Part shown: positions 43,676-52,277 of the stretch, piece by piece | How positions within the stretch are numbered: the first letter of the stretch is position 1 | Layout of the letters: each line of letters begins with the position of its first letter | Source: Rhizobium sp. RU33A | GTDB taxonomy: Bacteria > Pseudomonadota > Alphaproteobacteria > Rhizobiales > Rhizobiaceae | Direction of reading: 5' to 3' | DNA length: 64,000 bases | Assembly: GCF_900156055.1 (NCBI RefSeq) | Contig: NZ_FTMQ01000001.1 | Location: forward strand, 806,001-870,000 | The notes under the pieces: generated by a model | Told to the model about the DNA's origin: nothing | The model's database searches: none | The model's input: only the letters and a program-made list of their open reading frames with translations | Made by a program: the position numbers and the translations under genes

Positions 43676-44050
43676 TTAGCGCGAGGCGAGGAAGTCGATG
43701 ATGGCCTTCCGTTCGTCGGCCTTGGCGAAGCGCTGTGTCATCCGCGTTCCCCTTACCAACCCGGCCGGATTGGTGAGGAAGGTATCGAGCTGGGCCGCAT
43801 CCCAGGTGATGCCCGAGCTTTGCATTGCAGGCGAATAGCGGAAGCCTTCCACGCTCCCCGCTGCCTTGCCGATCACGCCCTGCAGATGGGGGCCGACACC
43901 GTTGCGCGTGCTATCGATCTGGTGACAGATGCCGCAACGCTGCTGGAACAGCCTCTGTCCGTCCGCTGCATCCTGTGCATGAGCCTGAAGGGCCAGCAGG
44001 ACGGTAGCGATGACTGCGGCGGCGATATGCTTGAAAGTACTCAATATCAT
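43676..44050 (-). CDS. class I c-type cytochrome
   Basis: A 124-residue periplasmic cytochrome. The signal peptide is cleaved after LQAHA (about residue 25). The haem site is CGICH (39-43), and the axial methionine is likely in GTRMTQRF. It overlaps the large oxidoreductase subunit by four bases (ATGA), so it is almost certainly the electron acceptor that takes electrons from that enzyme to the respiratory chain. Confidence 0.92.
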   Translation of the reverse strand: MILSTFKHIAAAVIATVLLALQAHAQDAADGQRLFQQRCGICHQIDSTRNGVGPHLQGVIGKAAGSVEGFRYSPAMQSSGITWDAAQLDTFLTNPAGLVRGTRMTQRFAKADERKAIIDFLASR

Positions 44051-46290
44051 CCCTGCTTCTCCTGGATTGTCGTCTTCGACAGCGGCAGGCTGCGCGGTCG
44101 TTCCGTGGCAAGGACGGCCACGGCATTGGCGATGGCGGGAGGCACGCCCGGAAGACCGGGCTCACCGATGCCGCCGATCGGTGCGCCGCTTTCGATGATG
44201 CGGACATGCACTCTCGGCATGCGGTCCGGCGTCAGGATCTGATAGCCGTCGTAGTTGCGAGCCTGGGGAAGGCCGTCGACATAGACGACTTCTTCCAGAA
44301 GTGCGGAGGAAACGCCGAGCGCGACGGCCGAGTTGACCTGATGCTCGATCACCCGCGGGTTGACCACGGTGCCCGGGTCGATTGCGACCCAGACGTCGTG
44401 CACCAAGACCTGACCATCCGACAGCGAGACTTCCGCGATCGTCGCCACTTCGCTGCCGAAGGGCGAGGCCATGGCCACGCCCCGGGCGCGGCGCGTTCCA
44501 TCCTCTGCCGCAAAGGGACCCCGCTTCCAGCCGCCCGATAGCTCGGCCGCTGCCTGCAGCAGCGTCAGATGGCGCGGACTGTTCTTCAGGAGCGCAAGAC
44601 GCAGTTCATAGGGATCCTTGGCGCCGGCATCCGCCATCTCGTCGAAGAAGGTCTCCGAGAAGAAGTCGTTCATCGAATGGCCGACCGAGCGCCAGAAGCC
44701 GATGATCGCGGGATCGTCGACATGGATCTGGGCAATCCGCTTTTTGGGGATCGCATAGACCTTGCCGGCGATGCCCTCGACCGCCGAACTGTCGACCTTG
44801 TCGGGTTGACGACCATACCAGCGTCCCGTGGCACCTTCACCGACGGCGACCGCCGAGAACGCCGTCGGATTGCCATCCTGGTCCAGCCCCGCGCGGAAGC
44901 GGACTGCCGCCATCGGACGCAGGGTGTCGCGCAGGAACTCCTCCTCGCGGCTCCAGACGAGCTTGATCGGACGACCGACAGCCTTTGAAAGCAGGATGGC
45001 CTGCGGATAGGGATTGGCGCTCTGGTAGAGAAAGTGGCGACCAAAGAACCCACCCAGCATCGGCGAGTGGATGATGACCTTCTCCGGCGCAATGCCGGCG
45101 ACCTTGGCTGCATCGCCCTGGAACATTTCCGGCGCCTGGTTGGGAATCCAGAGTTCGAGCGTCCCGTCCTCATTCCAGCGCGCGACGGCAGACGGCGGCT
45201 CCAACTGGCCATGGGCGAGGTGAGGCGCGTCATAGGTCGCTTCAACAACCTTCGCGGCTGATGAAAGGGCGGCAGCGGTATCTCCTTCTTCCTCGAAGGT
45301 CACGCCATCACCGGTCGTCGCCTTGAGCTTTTCCATATGGCCTGTGCTGGAGAAATCCGCAGGCATCGCGTGGGGCGTTCCGGCTGCGGCTTCATTCCAG
45401 GAAACCTGCAGCGCTTCGACAGCCATGCGCGCGCGCCACCAACTATCGGCGACGACAGCGACGGCTCCGGGAAGCGTGTGCACCGAATGCACGCCAGTGC
45501 GCGTCTTGATCTCGGCCTCGTTCGTCATTGCGCCGGGTTCCTGACCGAGCCGCGGGCTGTGCTGCACGGCAGCAAAGAGCATGCCGTCGACCTTGGTGTC
45601 GATCGCATACTGGGCCTTGCCCGTCGCCTTCGCGTGAACGTCCAGCCGTCCGACCGGTTTTCCGATCCAGCGGAAGTCCTTGGATTCCCGGAGTGTGACC
45701 GTTTCCGGAACAGGCAGACCTGCGGCGGCCTCAGCGATTTCGCCATAGGCGAGACTGCGGCCCGAAGCGGCATGCAGCACGCGACCCGGTTCGGTCGAAA
45801 GCTCTGCAACCGGAACCGACAGTCTCTCGGCGGCGGCCTGAAGCAGCATGCCACGCGCAGACGCGCCAAGCTTACGCATGATGTCGTAGCTCGAACGGAC
45901 AGAGAAGCTGCCGCCGGTGAAGCGGAAGCCGCCGATCAGGCCGTAGTCCGGGCCGGGCGGTGCTGCCTCGACCACGAAATTGGCGGGGTCGACATCGAGT
46001 TCTTCGCCGACGATCTGTGCCATCGCCGTGAAGATGCCCTGACCACCTTCGATGAAGGCGCTGCGGAAGAACACCGTGCTGTCGGGCCGGATCTCGATAA
46101 AGGCTGGGACGCGGGTCCCGGGAGCAACGGTCGCGGCGGCCTGCGCTAGTGCCGGACGAATTGCGCCGGGTACGGTAACGCCGAGAACAAGCGCACCGGC
46201 AACCGTGCCGAGGAAGCCGCGACGCGAGATCTTGAACGGCTTGTCATCGCTGGCAGTATTTGCGGGTGTATCGATATGAACCTGGTTCAT
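44047..46290 (-). CDS. molybdopterin-binding subunit of aldehyde/isoquinoline oxidoreductase
   Basis: A 747-residue large subunit of the xanthine-oxidase family, IorB-like in that it lacks an FAD domain and has a Tat signal (KISRRGFLGTVAGALVLG). Cofactor-contact regions include RFTGGSFSVRSSY, MLGGFFGRHF, WRSVGHSMNDFF and the C-terminal GEPGLPGVPPAIANAV, with the catalytic glutamate expected at the E of GIGEPGLPG. It oxidises aldehydes or N-heteroaromatics by hydroxylation with water, in the periplasm. The ATG after GGAGGG was chosen over one six codons upstream. It forms an operon with the 2Fe-2S subunit upstream and cytochrome c downstream. Confidence 0.92.
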   Translation of the reverse strand: MNQVHIDTPANTASDDKPFKISRRGFLGTVAGALVLGVTVPGAIRPALAQAAATVAPGTRVPAFIEIRPDSTVFFRSAFIEGGQGIFTAMAQIVGEELDVDPANFVVEAAPPGPDYGLIGGFRFTGGSFSVRSSYDIMRKLGASARGMLLQAAAERLSVPVAELSTEPGRVLHAASGRSLAYGEIAEAAAGLPVPETVTLRESKDFRWIGKPVGRLDVHAKATGKAQYAIDTKVDGMLFAAVQHSPRLGQEPGAMTNEAEIKTRTGVHSVHTLPGAVAVVADSWWRARMAVEALQVSWNEAAAGTPHAMPADFSSTGHMEKLKATTGDGVTFEEEGDTAAALSSAAKVVEATYDAPHLAHGQLEPPSAVARWNEDGTLELWIPNQAPEMFQGDAAKVAGIAPEKVIIHSPMLGGFFGRHFLYQSANPYPQAILLSKAVGRPIKLVWSREEEFLRDTLRPMAAVRFRAGLDQDGNPTAFSAVAVGEGATGRWYGRQPDKVDSSAVEGIAGKVYAIPKKRIAQIHVDDPAIIGFWRSVGHSMNDFFSETFFDEMADAGAKDPYELRLALLKNSPRHLTLLQAAAELSGGWKRGPFAAEDGTRRARGVAMASPFGSEVATIAEVSLSDGQVLVHDVWVAIDPGTVVNPRVIEHQVNSAVALGVSSALLEEVVYVDGLPQARNYDGYQILTPDRMPRVHVRIIESGAPIGGIGEPGLPGVPPAIANAVAVLATERPRSLPLSKTTIQEKQG

Positions 46291-46304
46291 CGCAATCCCT
46301 CCAA

Positions 46305-46751
46305 TCAAGCCTGGGCCGCTTCGCGCACGGCGGCGGCGATCGCGTTATAGGTTCCACAGCGACAGAGATTGACCATGGCAGCCGCAATGTCGTCGTCGGT
46401 CGGCTGGGGTGTCTCTTTGAGGAGCGCGGTCGCGGCCATGACCTGGCCGGACTGGCAGTAGCCGCATTGCGGCACCTGATTTGCCACCCAGGCCTCGACC
46501 ACCTTCTGACCGATGGGATCCTCGGTGATGGCCTCGATGGTGGTGATCTGCGTGCCAACTACCGTGTCTATCGTTGTGACGCAAGAGCGGGTCGGCTGCC
46601 CGTCGACGAGGACCGTGCAGGCGCCACATTGCGCGAGACCGCAACCGTATTTGGTGCCGGTCATCCCGAGTGTATCGCGCAGCACCCAGAGCAAGGGAGT
46701 ATCGGCTTCGACATCCACCTGCTGCGGTGTTCCGTTGATGTTGAGTTCCAT
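46305..46751 (-). CDS. 2Fe-2S subunit of the molybdenum oxidoreductase
   Basis: A 148-residue small subunit. The plant-type cluster ligands are in CGLAQCGACTVL with a later Cys in TRSCVTT. The second cluster is in QCGYCQSGQ and LCRCGTYNAI. It passes electrons from the molybdenum centre toward the cytochrome c encoded downstream. No signal peptide is seen, so it would be exported together with the Tat-signal-bearing large subunit. The ATG follows AAGGA; an upstream extension of 23 codons is not supported. Confidence 0.93.
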   Translation of the reverse strand: MELNINGTPQQVDVEADTPLLWVLRDTLGMTGTKYGCGLAQCGACTVLVDGQPTRSCVTTIDTVVGTQITTIEAITEDPIGQKVVEAWVANQVPQCGYCQSGQVMAATALLKETPQPTDDDIAAAMVNLCRCGTYNAIAAAVREAAQA

Positions 46752-46869
46752 GGCGGGGGTCCTTCGATCGGTTCGGGGGAGAAGGGGCTGGAACAGTCTG
46801 CGGACTATTCCATGCCACACACTATCAAGTGCATTTGATATGCATTAGTCGGCTTTGGTCGCTTAGATT

Positions 46870-46885
46870 TATCGACGACGACCAT
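46870..46885 (+). promoter_or_regulatory. putative LysR operator, site 3
   Basis: TATCGACGACGACCAT shares TATCGA-N4-GACCAT with sites 1 and 2, keeps T-N11-A, and lies in a dyad (TTTAT...ATAAA). It is between the divergent oxidoreductase operon and its LysR gene. Confidence 0.65.
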
Positions 46886-46910
46886 AAATGGCGAAAAGCG
46901 AGGATGCTGG

Positions 46911-47801
46911 ATGGCAAGGGAAGACTTCAACGACCTGCTCTGGTTCCTGGCACTGGCTGAAGATCGCAGCTTTACGAAAGCGGCGGCCAAGCTCGGGATC
47001 ACGCAGTCGACCCTCAGCCACACGATCAAGCGACTTGAGACGCGTCTGGGCCTGCGCCTTCTCACCCGGACGACGCGCAGCGTTTCGCTGACGGAGGCCG
47101 GTGAGCGTCTGTTCAATGCGCTTTTGCCGCGCATCACGGCGATCCGTGGCGAGCTGGAAGCACTCTCGGACCTGCGTGACAAACCGGCCGGTACCGTTCG
47201 CATCACGCTTTCCGACCACGCGCTGGAAACAGTGGTCTGGCCGAAATTGCAGCCGATCCTGAAGGACTATCCGGATGTCCGGGTCGAACTCAGCCGTGAC
47301 AATGGCTTGCGCAACATCGTTGAAGACGGGTTCGACGCCGGCGTGCGGCTCGGTGAAAGCATCGAAAAGGACATGATTGCCGTTCGGATCGGCCCGGACT
47401 GGCGCATGCTGGTCGTCGCATCGCCGGCTTACCTCGCGGACAAGCCTATGCCTCAGCACCCGCAGGATCTGGTCGGCCACAACTGCATCAACATGCGCCA
47501 GGCAACCGGCGGAGGGCTCTATGCCTGGGAATTCGAGAAAGATGGGCAGGAACTGCGCGTTCGGGTCGTGGGCCAGCTCACGTTCAATTCGTCCTATCCC
47601 ATGGTTGATGCGGCCGTGAAAGGTCTCGGTGTCGCCTACGTTCCAGACGATCTGGTTGCTGCTGAACTTTCAGCCGGCACGCTCGTGACGCTCCTTGAGG
47701 ATTGGACGCCACCCTTTCCGGGCTATTATCTATATTATCCCAGCCGCCACCAGAACGCACCCGCCTTCCGGGTTGTCGTCGATGCATTGCGGCAGAAGTA
47801 G
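46911..47801 (+). CDS. LysR-family transcriptional regulator
   Basis: A 296-residue regulator. The N-terminal helix-turn-helix (SFTKAAAKLGITQSTLSHTI) is followed by an effector-binding domain beginning GTVRITLSDHALE. It resembles the DsdC/YafC-type LysR regulators that control neighbouring oxidoreductases. It is divergent from the 2Fe-2S subunit gene, with operator site 3 starting 41 bases before its own ATG, consistent with autoregulation. GAGG precedes the ATG. It is the proposed regulator of all three operator sites in this cluster. Confidence 0.9.
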   Translation: MAREDFNDLLWFLALAEDRSFTKAAAKLGITQSTLSHTIKRLETRLGLRLLTRTTRSVSLTEAGERLFNALLPRITAIRGELEALSDLRDKPAGTVRITLSDHALETVVWPKLQPILKDYPDVRVELSRDNGLRNIVEDGFDAGVRLGESIEKDMIAVRIGPDWRMLVVASPAYLADKPMPQHPQDLVGHNCINMRQATGGGLYAWEFEKDGQELRVRVVGQLTFNSSYPMVDAAVKGLGVAYVPDDLVAAELSAGTLVTLLEDWTPPFPGYYLYYPSRHQNAPAFRVVVDALRQK

Positions 47802-47816
47802 CAGCCCTTTGCCGTG

Positions 47817-47933
47817 TCACGCAAAGGCGATGACCGGCGCACAGAACACCGAGTATGCGAGTGAACCGATGAGACCGCCGATCATCAGGAGCCTCTGGAA
47901 GTGGCGGGCGTAGGTCTTCAGGAATTCGGTCAT
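47817..47933 (-). CDS. 38-residue single-helix membrane peptide
   Basis: A short ORF with a good ribosome site (ACGGAGCC) encodes MTEFLKTYARHFQRLLMIGG followed by a hydrophobic helix ending CAPVIAFA. It starts 12 bases after the stop of the four-helix membrane protein on the same strand, so it is probably the last gene of that unit. The role is unknown. Confidence 0.6.
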   Translation of the reverse strand: MTEFLKTYARHFQRLLMIGGLIGSLAYSVFCAPVIAFA

Positions 47934-47945
47934 GATACGGCTCCG

Positions 47946-48431
47946 TCAGGTGTAGGGAAGCATCTGGCCTGCGAACGTCACGCCGGTCCAGGCTGAGATG
48001 GAGAGCAAGGCCGCGACACGTGCGAAAAACGGGGGCATCGAAGCCTCGCCCCATTGGGCCATGCCGCGACCAGCGCCGAAATGGAAGGCCAGCGCATTTG
48101 CGCCTGCCGCAACCAATAGCCAGAATTTCCACGGCGCCGCCCCGGAGGCCGCGATCATCGTTGCCTGGGCGCTCAGCAACGCAACACCCGTGATGAATGC
48201 CGTGATGAAGCCGACATAGGACACTGGCAGCAGGTGCCGCATGGCTGATGTCACAGACACAGACTGTCTGCCGACGCCCAGTAGACGCAGGTCGATAGCA
48301 AAAATCGACCCGATCAGCAGCCCTATCCCGAGGACGTGAAAGGTTTCAAGCGCGGCGTACAGATAGCCTGCAGATCGTACAGTCTGACCGACGATAGATG
48401 CCTGAAGCAGTTCGAGAGCTGAGTTCAACAC
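47946..48431 (-). CDS. four-helix membrane protein (DUF6644-like)
   Basis: A 161-residue protein with four or five hydrophobic segments (about 20-45, 65-90, 100-120 and 135-158) and conserved-looking His residues (LETFHVLGIGLL; MRHLLPVSYVG; NALAFHFGAG). These could ligate haem as in small cytochrome b-like proteins. Family members often neighbour periplasmic DUF6152 proteins, as here. No function is established. It lies between the DUF6152 gene (28 bases upstream) and the 38-residue peptide. Confidence 0.8.
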   Translation of the reverse strand: MLNSALELLQASIVGQTVRSAGYLYAALETFHVLGIGLLIGSIFAIDLRLLGVGRQSVSVTSAMRHLLPVSYVGFITAFITGVALLSAQATMIAASGAAPWKFWLLVAAGANALAFHFGAGRGMAQWGEASMPPFFARVAALLSISAWTGVTFAGQMLPYT

Positions 48432-48459
48432 GGGTTTCGGTTCTTTCTAGTGTTGGCAC

Positions 48460-49017
48460 TTAGTCCGGCAAAGGAGCTCGTTCGGGGAGCGTGTTGCCAA
48501 GAACCTGGTTCACCGGTGTCGCGTCATCCCCGTACCAGAACACCACCGGACGAAAGAGACCTTCATCGCTGCGGTTGATGTAGCCGACGGCCTGGAAACG
48601 CTCGCCGACCCTCAGTGGCCGATCCAGCCCCCACCGCCCGGACCATGCCGGTGGTGCGATGACGATTTCGAGCTCCCCAAGGCTGCCGTCATACGCCAGT
48701 GCGCGGTTGACGCGCACGCTGTCCTCCGGATGTTGCAGTTCTTCCGGTATGGGAAGCTCGGGCGTATCGGGTGGCAGGCTCGCATCCAGCTTTACATCGA
48801 ACTCCGAGTGCGGATTACCCCAAACGCCCTCGGACGAGACGGTTCCGGCGATATAGACAAGCCTGCTGGTGTCGAAGGTTGGCCAGCCATGGTGGGCCGA
48901 CGCAGTGTTCAGCGCGAGCGGAACACTGGTGAACGCGAAAGCCACGGCAAGTCCCAGAACAGCCGACCATCGTTTTGCGCTGACAAGACTGGCTGCTGCC
49001 ATGTTTTTGCGAGGCAT
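48460..49017 (-). CDS. periplasmic DUF6152-family protein
   Basis: A 185-residue exported protein. The signal peptide ends at NTASA, so the mature protein starts HHGWPTFDTS, the typical opening of this family. It contains the GNPHSEF motif and a beta-rich body. The leading histidines suggest metal binding. The ATG has GGAG ten bases upstream; an upstream TTG in frame is too close to that site. It is probably the first gene of a three-gene unit of unknown function, adjacent to the redox cluster. Confidence 0.83.
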   Translation of the reverse strand: MPRKNMAAASLVSAKRWSAVLGLAVAFAFTSVPLALNTASAHHGWPTFDTSRLVYIAGTVSSEGVWGNPHSEFDVKLDASLPPDTPELPIPEELQHPEDSVRVNRALAYDGSLGELEIVIAPPAWSGRWGLDRPLRVGERFQAVGYINRSDEGLFRPVVFWYGDDATPVNQVLGNTLPERAPLPD

Positions 49018-49865
49018 TGTTCTCAAACTCCAGATGAGAAATCGATCTTGCGATCAGTCGGATCTGTGGGATCTGGCCTGACCGGCGCTCAGTTCACCAC
49101 AGCCTCTGATTTCGACAGCCATCCTAGATGCCTCGCGGTCTAAAGATTAGCCTCGGAGAACTCATCAGGCTTATGGGCCTGGGACATAAGTGGCGTAGTC
49201 CATGTCCCGCTGGCATGGTTGGATTAAAGGCGGCCACAGAAAATGGTTTGCGAGTTTCCCACAGGCGCACCGGTTAACTGAACTGCGCCACCGTCTGAAG
49301 TGCCACACCATTTCTCTCTTGCCATTCGATTGCGAGCTCGAATGGAACGGCCAATTGCGGTCGGTATCCGGCTTGGATTGCGGGTCCCCAGTCAATTTTG
49401 CGGGACCCGTTTCAGCACGATGAATGTCCTGCAGGACGGCAGCTACGATTGCACAAGTTGTTGAGAAGGCGTCGGTTTTTTCCGTGAGAAATGATCGCTG
49501 ATTCTCAGCGGAAAACCGTCCCCAATAGCCTGCCTGGAGGGTCTTGATTCTCGCATGATTTCAACGACGTAGAGAAATAGCCTCTGATTTGCCTACGCTT
49601 TTCCTGCCGCAAGCGACTGTGGATGCCATCTTTGAGCCCTGGCCTTGGGCCGACGTCAACAGGGCGGGAGAGCGGCAATTATTTCCGCTCGTAAGCACCG
49701 AGTTGGAGGTGAAGCGGCATTCGTGCGCGGCTGCCCTAGTGCGCTGTATTGAAGCGCAAATGATCGCGCAGGGACAGTTTGCTATATCGCAAAATGTGCC
49801 GCCGCTGATGTTTGCACCCCCAATTCTGATTTTACCAAATGCTTCAGATTGGCGATCTATTTGGC
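49018..49865. other. 848-base spacer with split repeat copy
   Basis: No convincing gene. A 102-codon minus-strand frame (49561-49869) has no recognised domain and runs through the repeat. The spacer holds both modules of repeat copy B, separated by about 170 bases of unrelated sequence. Confidence 0.5.
49382..49720 (+). repeat. interspersed repeat, copy B (split)
   Basis: The left module at 49382-49475 aligns with 37201-37293 (shared GTTGAGAAGGCGTCG). The right module at 49647-49720 (GGGCCGACGTCAACAGGGCG...) aligns with copies A, C and D. The modules are nearly adjacent in copy A but about 170 bases apart here. Confidence 0.65.
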
Positions 49866-50879
49866 TCACGCAAAAATCGGCGGGATCTCGATCAGCTTGC
49901 GGCCGTCGCTACTTCCCTTTTCGAGAATGTCGAAGGCGGCGGTAAGCATGCCGGGCACGTCCTGGCGTGCCATTTCGATGTCGTGGCCAAGCAGGGCGAC
50001 AAAGGGGTCCCAGTCAAAGCAACCGATGATGGGTTGCTCCCCCTGAAAGTGGGCTGAGGATTTGATCCAGCGCATGACGCCTTCGAGCGAAATGGTAGAG
50101 TTGACGAACATGCCGCGCGGCACGCTTCCTTCTCTGGCCGCCATGGCGCTGAGCGCTTGCGCGGCCTTGTCTGGCGCGTAGCCGCAGGCGAGGACATGGT
50201 GTTCCTCGATCGGCACGCCGAGATCCTGATGAGCAGTGCGAAAGCCGCGGATACGTTCGGCGGTGTTGTGGTCACTGCCACGACCGCCGATGAAGAGTAG
50301 CGGCGCCAAGACACCGGTCTTAGTGTGATGGTTGATCAGTGTGCGCCGAGTTAGTTCGCGCGCGCCGGCGAAGTTGTCGGAGATGATCGACGTCGCCTTG
50401 GTGCCTGGAAGGTCAAGGTTCAAACTACGAGCGCCTGCAGCCAAGCAGATGTCGGTTATACGATCCGGATCGGTTGCACCCGTGGAGATCAGCCATTCCA
50501 CTTGATACGACAGCATGGTGCGTGCCGCTTCCATCTCCAAGTCGGGATCACGCAGCGTACAGGTGATGATCGGGAACAGCCCGCGCTCGCGCGCCATGAT
50601 TTCGAAGGTCTCGACGATCGAGCCGAAATAGCGGTTGTCGTATTTGGGAACAATCATGCCAATGATCCGGGACTTTTCCCGGCGCAGCAGGCTTGCCTGC
50701 ATGTTGATGGCATAGCCCTGTTCCTCGGCTATCCGAGTGATCTTTTCTGCCAACTGGCTACTAATCCGGCGCTTTTTCCAGTTGCCGTTCAGGACGGCGC
50801 TGACGGCACTCGCCGAGGTTCCGGCAAGCTCGGCCAGATCATAGATCGTCGTCTTTTTCTGCGGGCGCTGCTGATTCAC
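49866..50879 (-). CDS. LacI-family transcriptional regulator
   Basis: A 337-residue repressor. The helix-turn-helix is at about 10-35 (TTIYDLAELAGTSASAVSAV) with the hinge helix near 50-60 (YAINMQASLLR). A periplasmic-binding-protein-like sensor domain follows. It is divergent from the pentitol ABC operon, with a 14-bp palindrome between them. It probably binds a substrate or intermediate of that pathway and derepresses the operon. Confidence 0.92.
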   Translation of the reverse strand: MNQQRPQKKTTIYDLAELAGTSASAVSAVLNGNWKKRRISSQLAEKITRIAEEQGYAINMQASLLRREKSRIIGMIVPKYDNRYFGSIVETFEIMARERGLFPIITCTLRDPDLEMEAARTMLSYQVEWLISTGATDPDRITDICLAAGARSLNLDLPGTKATSIISDNFAGARELTRRTLINHHTKTGVLAPLLFIGGRGSDHNTAERIRGFRTAHQDLGVPIEEHHVLACGYAPDKAAQALSAMAAREGSVPRGMFVNSTISLEGVMRWIKSSAHFQGEQPIIGCFDWDPFVALLGHDIEMARQDVPGMLTAAFDILEKGSSDGRKLIEIPPIFA

Positions 50880-50936
50880 GAAATCCTCCTACGAGACCCA
50901 ACTTGACATCAAACGAGAGAAGTGGCAATTCTTGCT

Positions 50937-50968
50937 TCATCGATTGAGCAGTGGTGCTCAATCGATGA
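50937..50968. promoter_or_regulatory. LacI-type operator palindrome
   Basis: Perfect 14-bp arms (TCATCGATTGAGCA / TGCTCAATCGATGA) flank four bases. It lies between the divergent LacI gene and the ABC operon, 57 bases from the LacI start and 187 from the first operon gene. No T run follows, so an operator is favoured over a terminator. Confidence 0.7.
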
Positions 50969-51155
50969 TACAGGTTGGCTGTGGAGGGTCGACCGGGAGG
51001 CGTTCTGCCAGTACCCATGTCTTGCGGCGCCGATATGCTCGGCGACGAACGATGCGCTGCGTCCTCATGTCGGACGAGGCGGAATGGGCGGGAGAATGAC
51101 AGTCCGGAGCAGCCTCACAAGGCGAGCTGTTCCCATTCAAGGAGGAGAATGAGAT

Positions 51156-52202
51156 ATGAGAATTCGTTCCATGCTGCTGGCGACCGTCGGTCTCGCCGCA
51201 ATGCTTTCCGGCTCTGCCCTCGCGCAGGAAGGGTCAACCGTAGCCTTCCTGATGCCCGACCAGGCATCGACGCGCTATGAGGAGCACGACTATCCGGGCT
51301 TCAAGGCCGAGATGGAGAAGCTCTGCCCCACCTGCACCGTCATCTACCAGAATGCCAATGCGGACGTCGCGCTTCAGCAGCAGCAGTTTAATTCCGTGAT
51401 CGCTCAGGGCGCCAAAGTCGTTGTTCTTGATCCGGTCGATTCCGCTGCCGCCGCCGCTCTCGTCGAAATCGCCCAGTCCCAGGACGTCAAGGTCATCGCC
51501 TATGACCGTCCGATCCCGGACAAGGCTGCAGACTACTACGTGTCCTTCGACAATGAAGGCATCGGCCATGCGATCGCCAAGTCGCTCGTTGACCATCTGA
51601 AGGCCAGTGGCGTTCCGGAAGGTTCGGGCGTGCTGCAGATCAACGGTTCGCCAACCGATGCAGCGGCTGGCCTCATCCGTGACGGCATCCATCGTGGCTT
51701 GAAGGACTCCGGCTACAAGACGCTTGCCGAATTCGACACGCCGGAATGGGCGCCGCCAAAGGCACAGGAATGGGCCGCCGGCCAGATCACCCGCTTCGGC
51801 GCCGAGATCAAGGGCGTGGTTGCCGCCAACGACGGCACGGGCGGCGGCGCGATCGCTGCCTTCAAGGCCGCTGGCGTAAACCCTGTCCCGCCAGTCACCG
51901 GCAACGACGCGACGATCGCGGCCCTGCAGTTGATCATCTCGGGCGACCAGTACAATACGATCTCCAAGCCATCGGAAATCGTCGCGGCTGCAGCAGCAAA
52001 TGTGGCTGTGAAGCTTCTGAAGGGCGAGACGGTCGAAGCCAAGACGACACTCTACAACACGCCGTCCGAGCTCTTCGTGCCGGCCGTTGTGACCGCGGAA
52101 AACATCAAGGCAGAGATCTTCGACAAGGGCATCCAGAAGCCTGAAGATGTCTGCACCGGTGAATATGCAGAGGGTTGCAAGAAGCTCGGCATCATCCAGT
52201 AA
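51156..52202 (+). CDS. sugar/polyol ABC transporter substrate-binding protein
   Basis: A 348-residue periplasmic binding protein of the xylose/ribose (XylF/FrcB) group. The signal peptide is cleaved after GSALA (about residue 23). Ligand-contact segments are typical: FLMPDQASTRYEEHDYPGF, VVLDPVDSAAAAAL, AYDRPIPD and VVAANDGTGGGA. It captures the transported pentitol or sugar for the permease. AGGAGGAGAATG precedes the start. It is the first gene of the operon. Confidence 0.92.
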   Translation: MRIRSMLLATVGLAAMLSGSALAQEGSTVAFLMPDQASTRYEEHDYPGFKAEMEKLCPTCTVIYQNANADVALQQQQFNSVIAQGAKVVVLDPVDSAAAAALVEIAQSQDVKVIAYDRPIPDKAADYYVSFDNEGIGHAIAKSLVDHLKASGVPEGSGVLQINGSPTDAAAGLIRDGIHRGLKDSGYKTLAEFDTPEWAPPKAQEWAAGQITRFGAEIKGVVAANDGTGGGAIAAFKAAGVNPVPPVTGNDATIAALQLIISGDQYNTISKPSEIVAAAAANVAVKLLKGETVEAKTTLYNTPSELFVPAVVTAENIKAEIFDKGIQKPEDVCTGEYAEGCKKLGIIQ

Positions 52203-52222
52203 CATCGATCTCCCAAGGCGCT

Positions 52223-52244
52223 CGGTCGGGGCTTGCTCCGGCCG
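52223..52244 (+). terminator. intercistronic hairpin after binding-protein gene
   Basis: A 9-bp stem with two G-U pairs (CGGTCGGGG / CTCCGGCCG) and a four-base loop. There is no T run. Its position suggests transcript stabilisation or attenuation so that more binding protein than transporter is made. Confidence 0.4.
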
Positions 52245-52277
52245 GGCGTATCCCATGTCCCAAAGAAGAGCCCCGTC

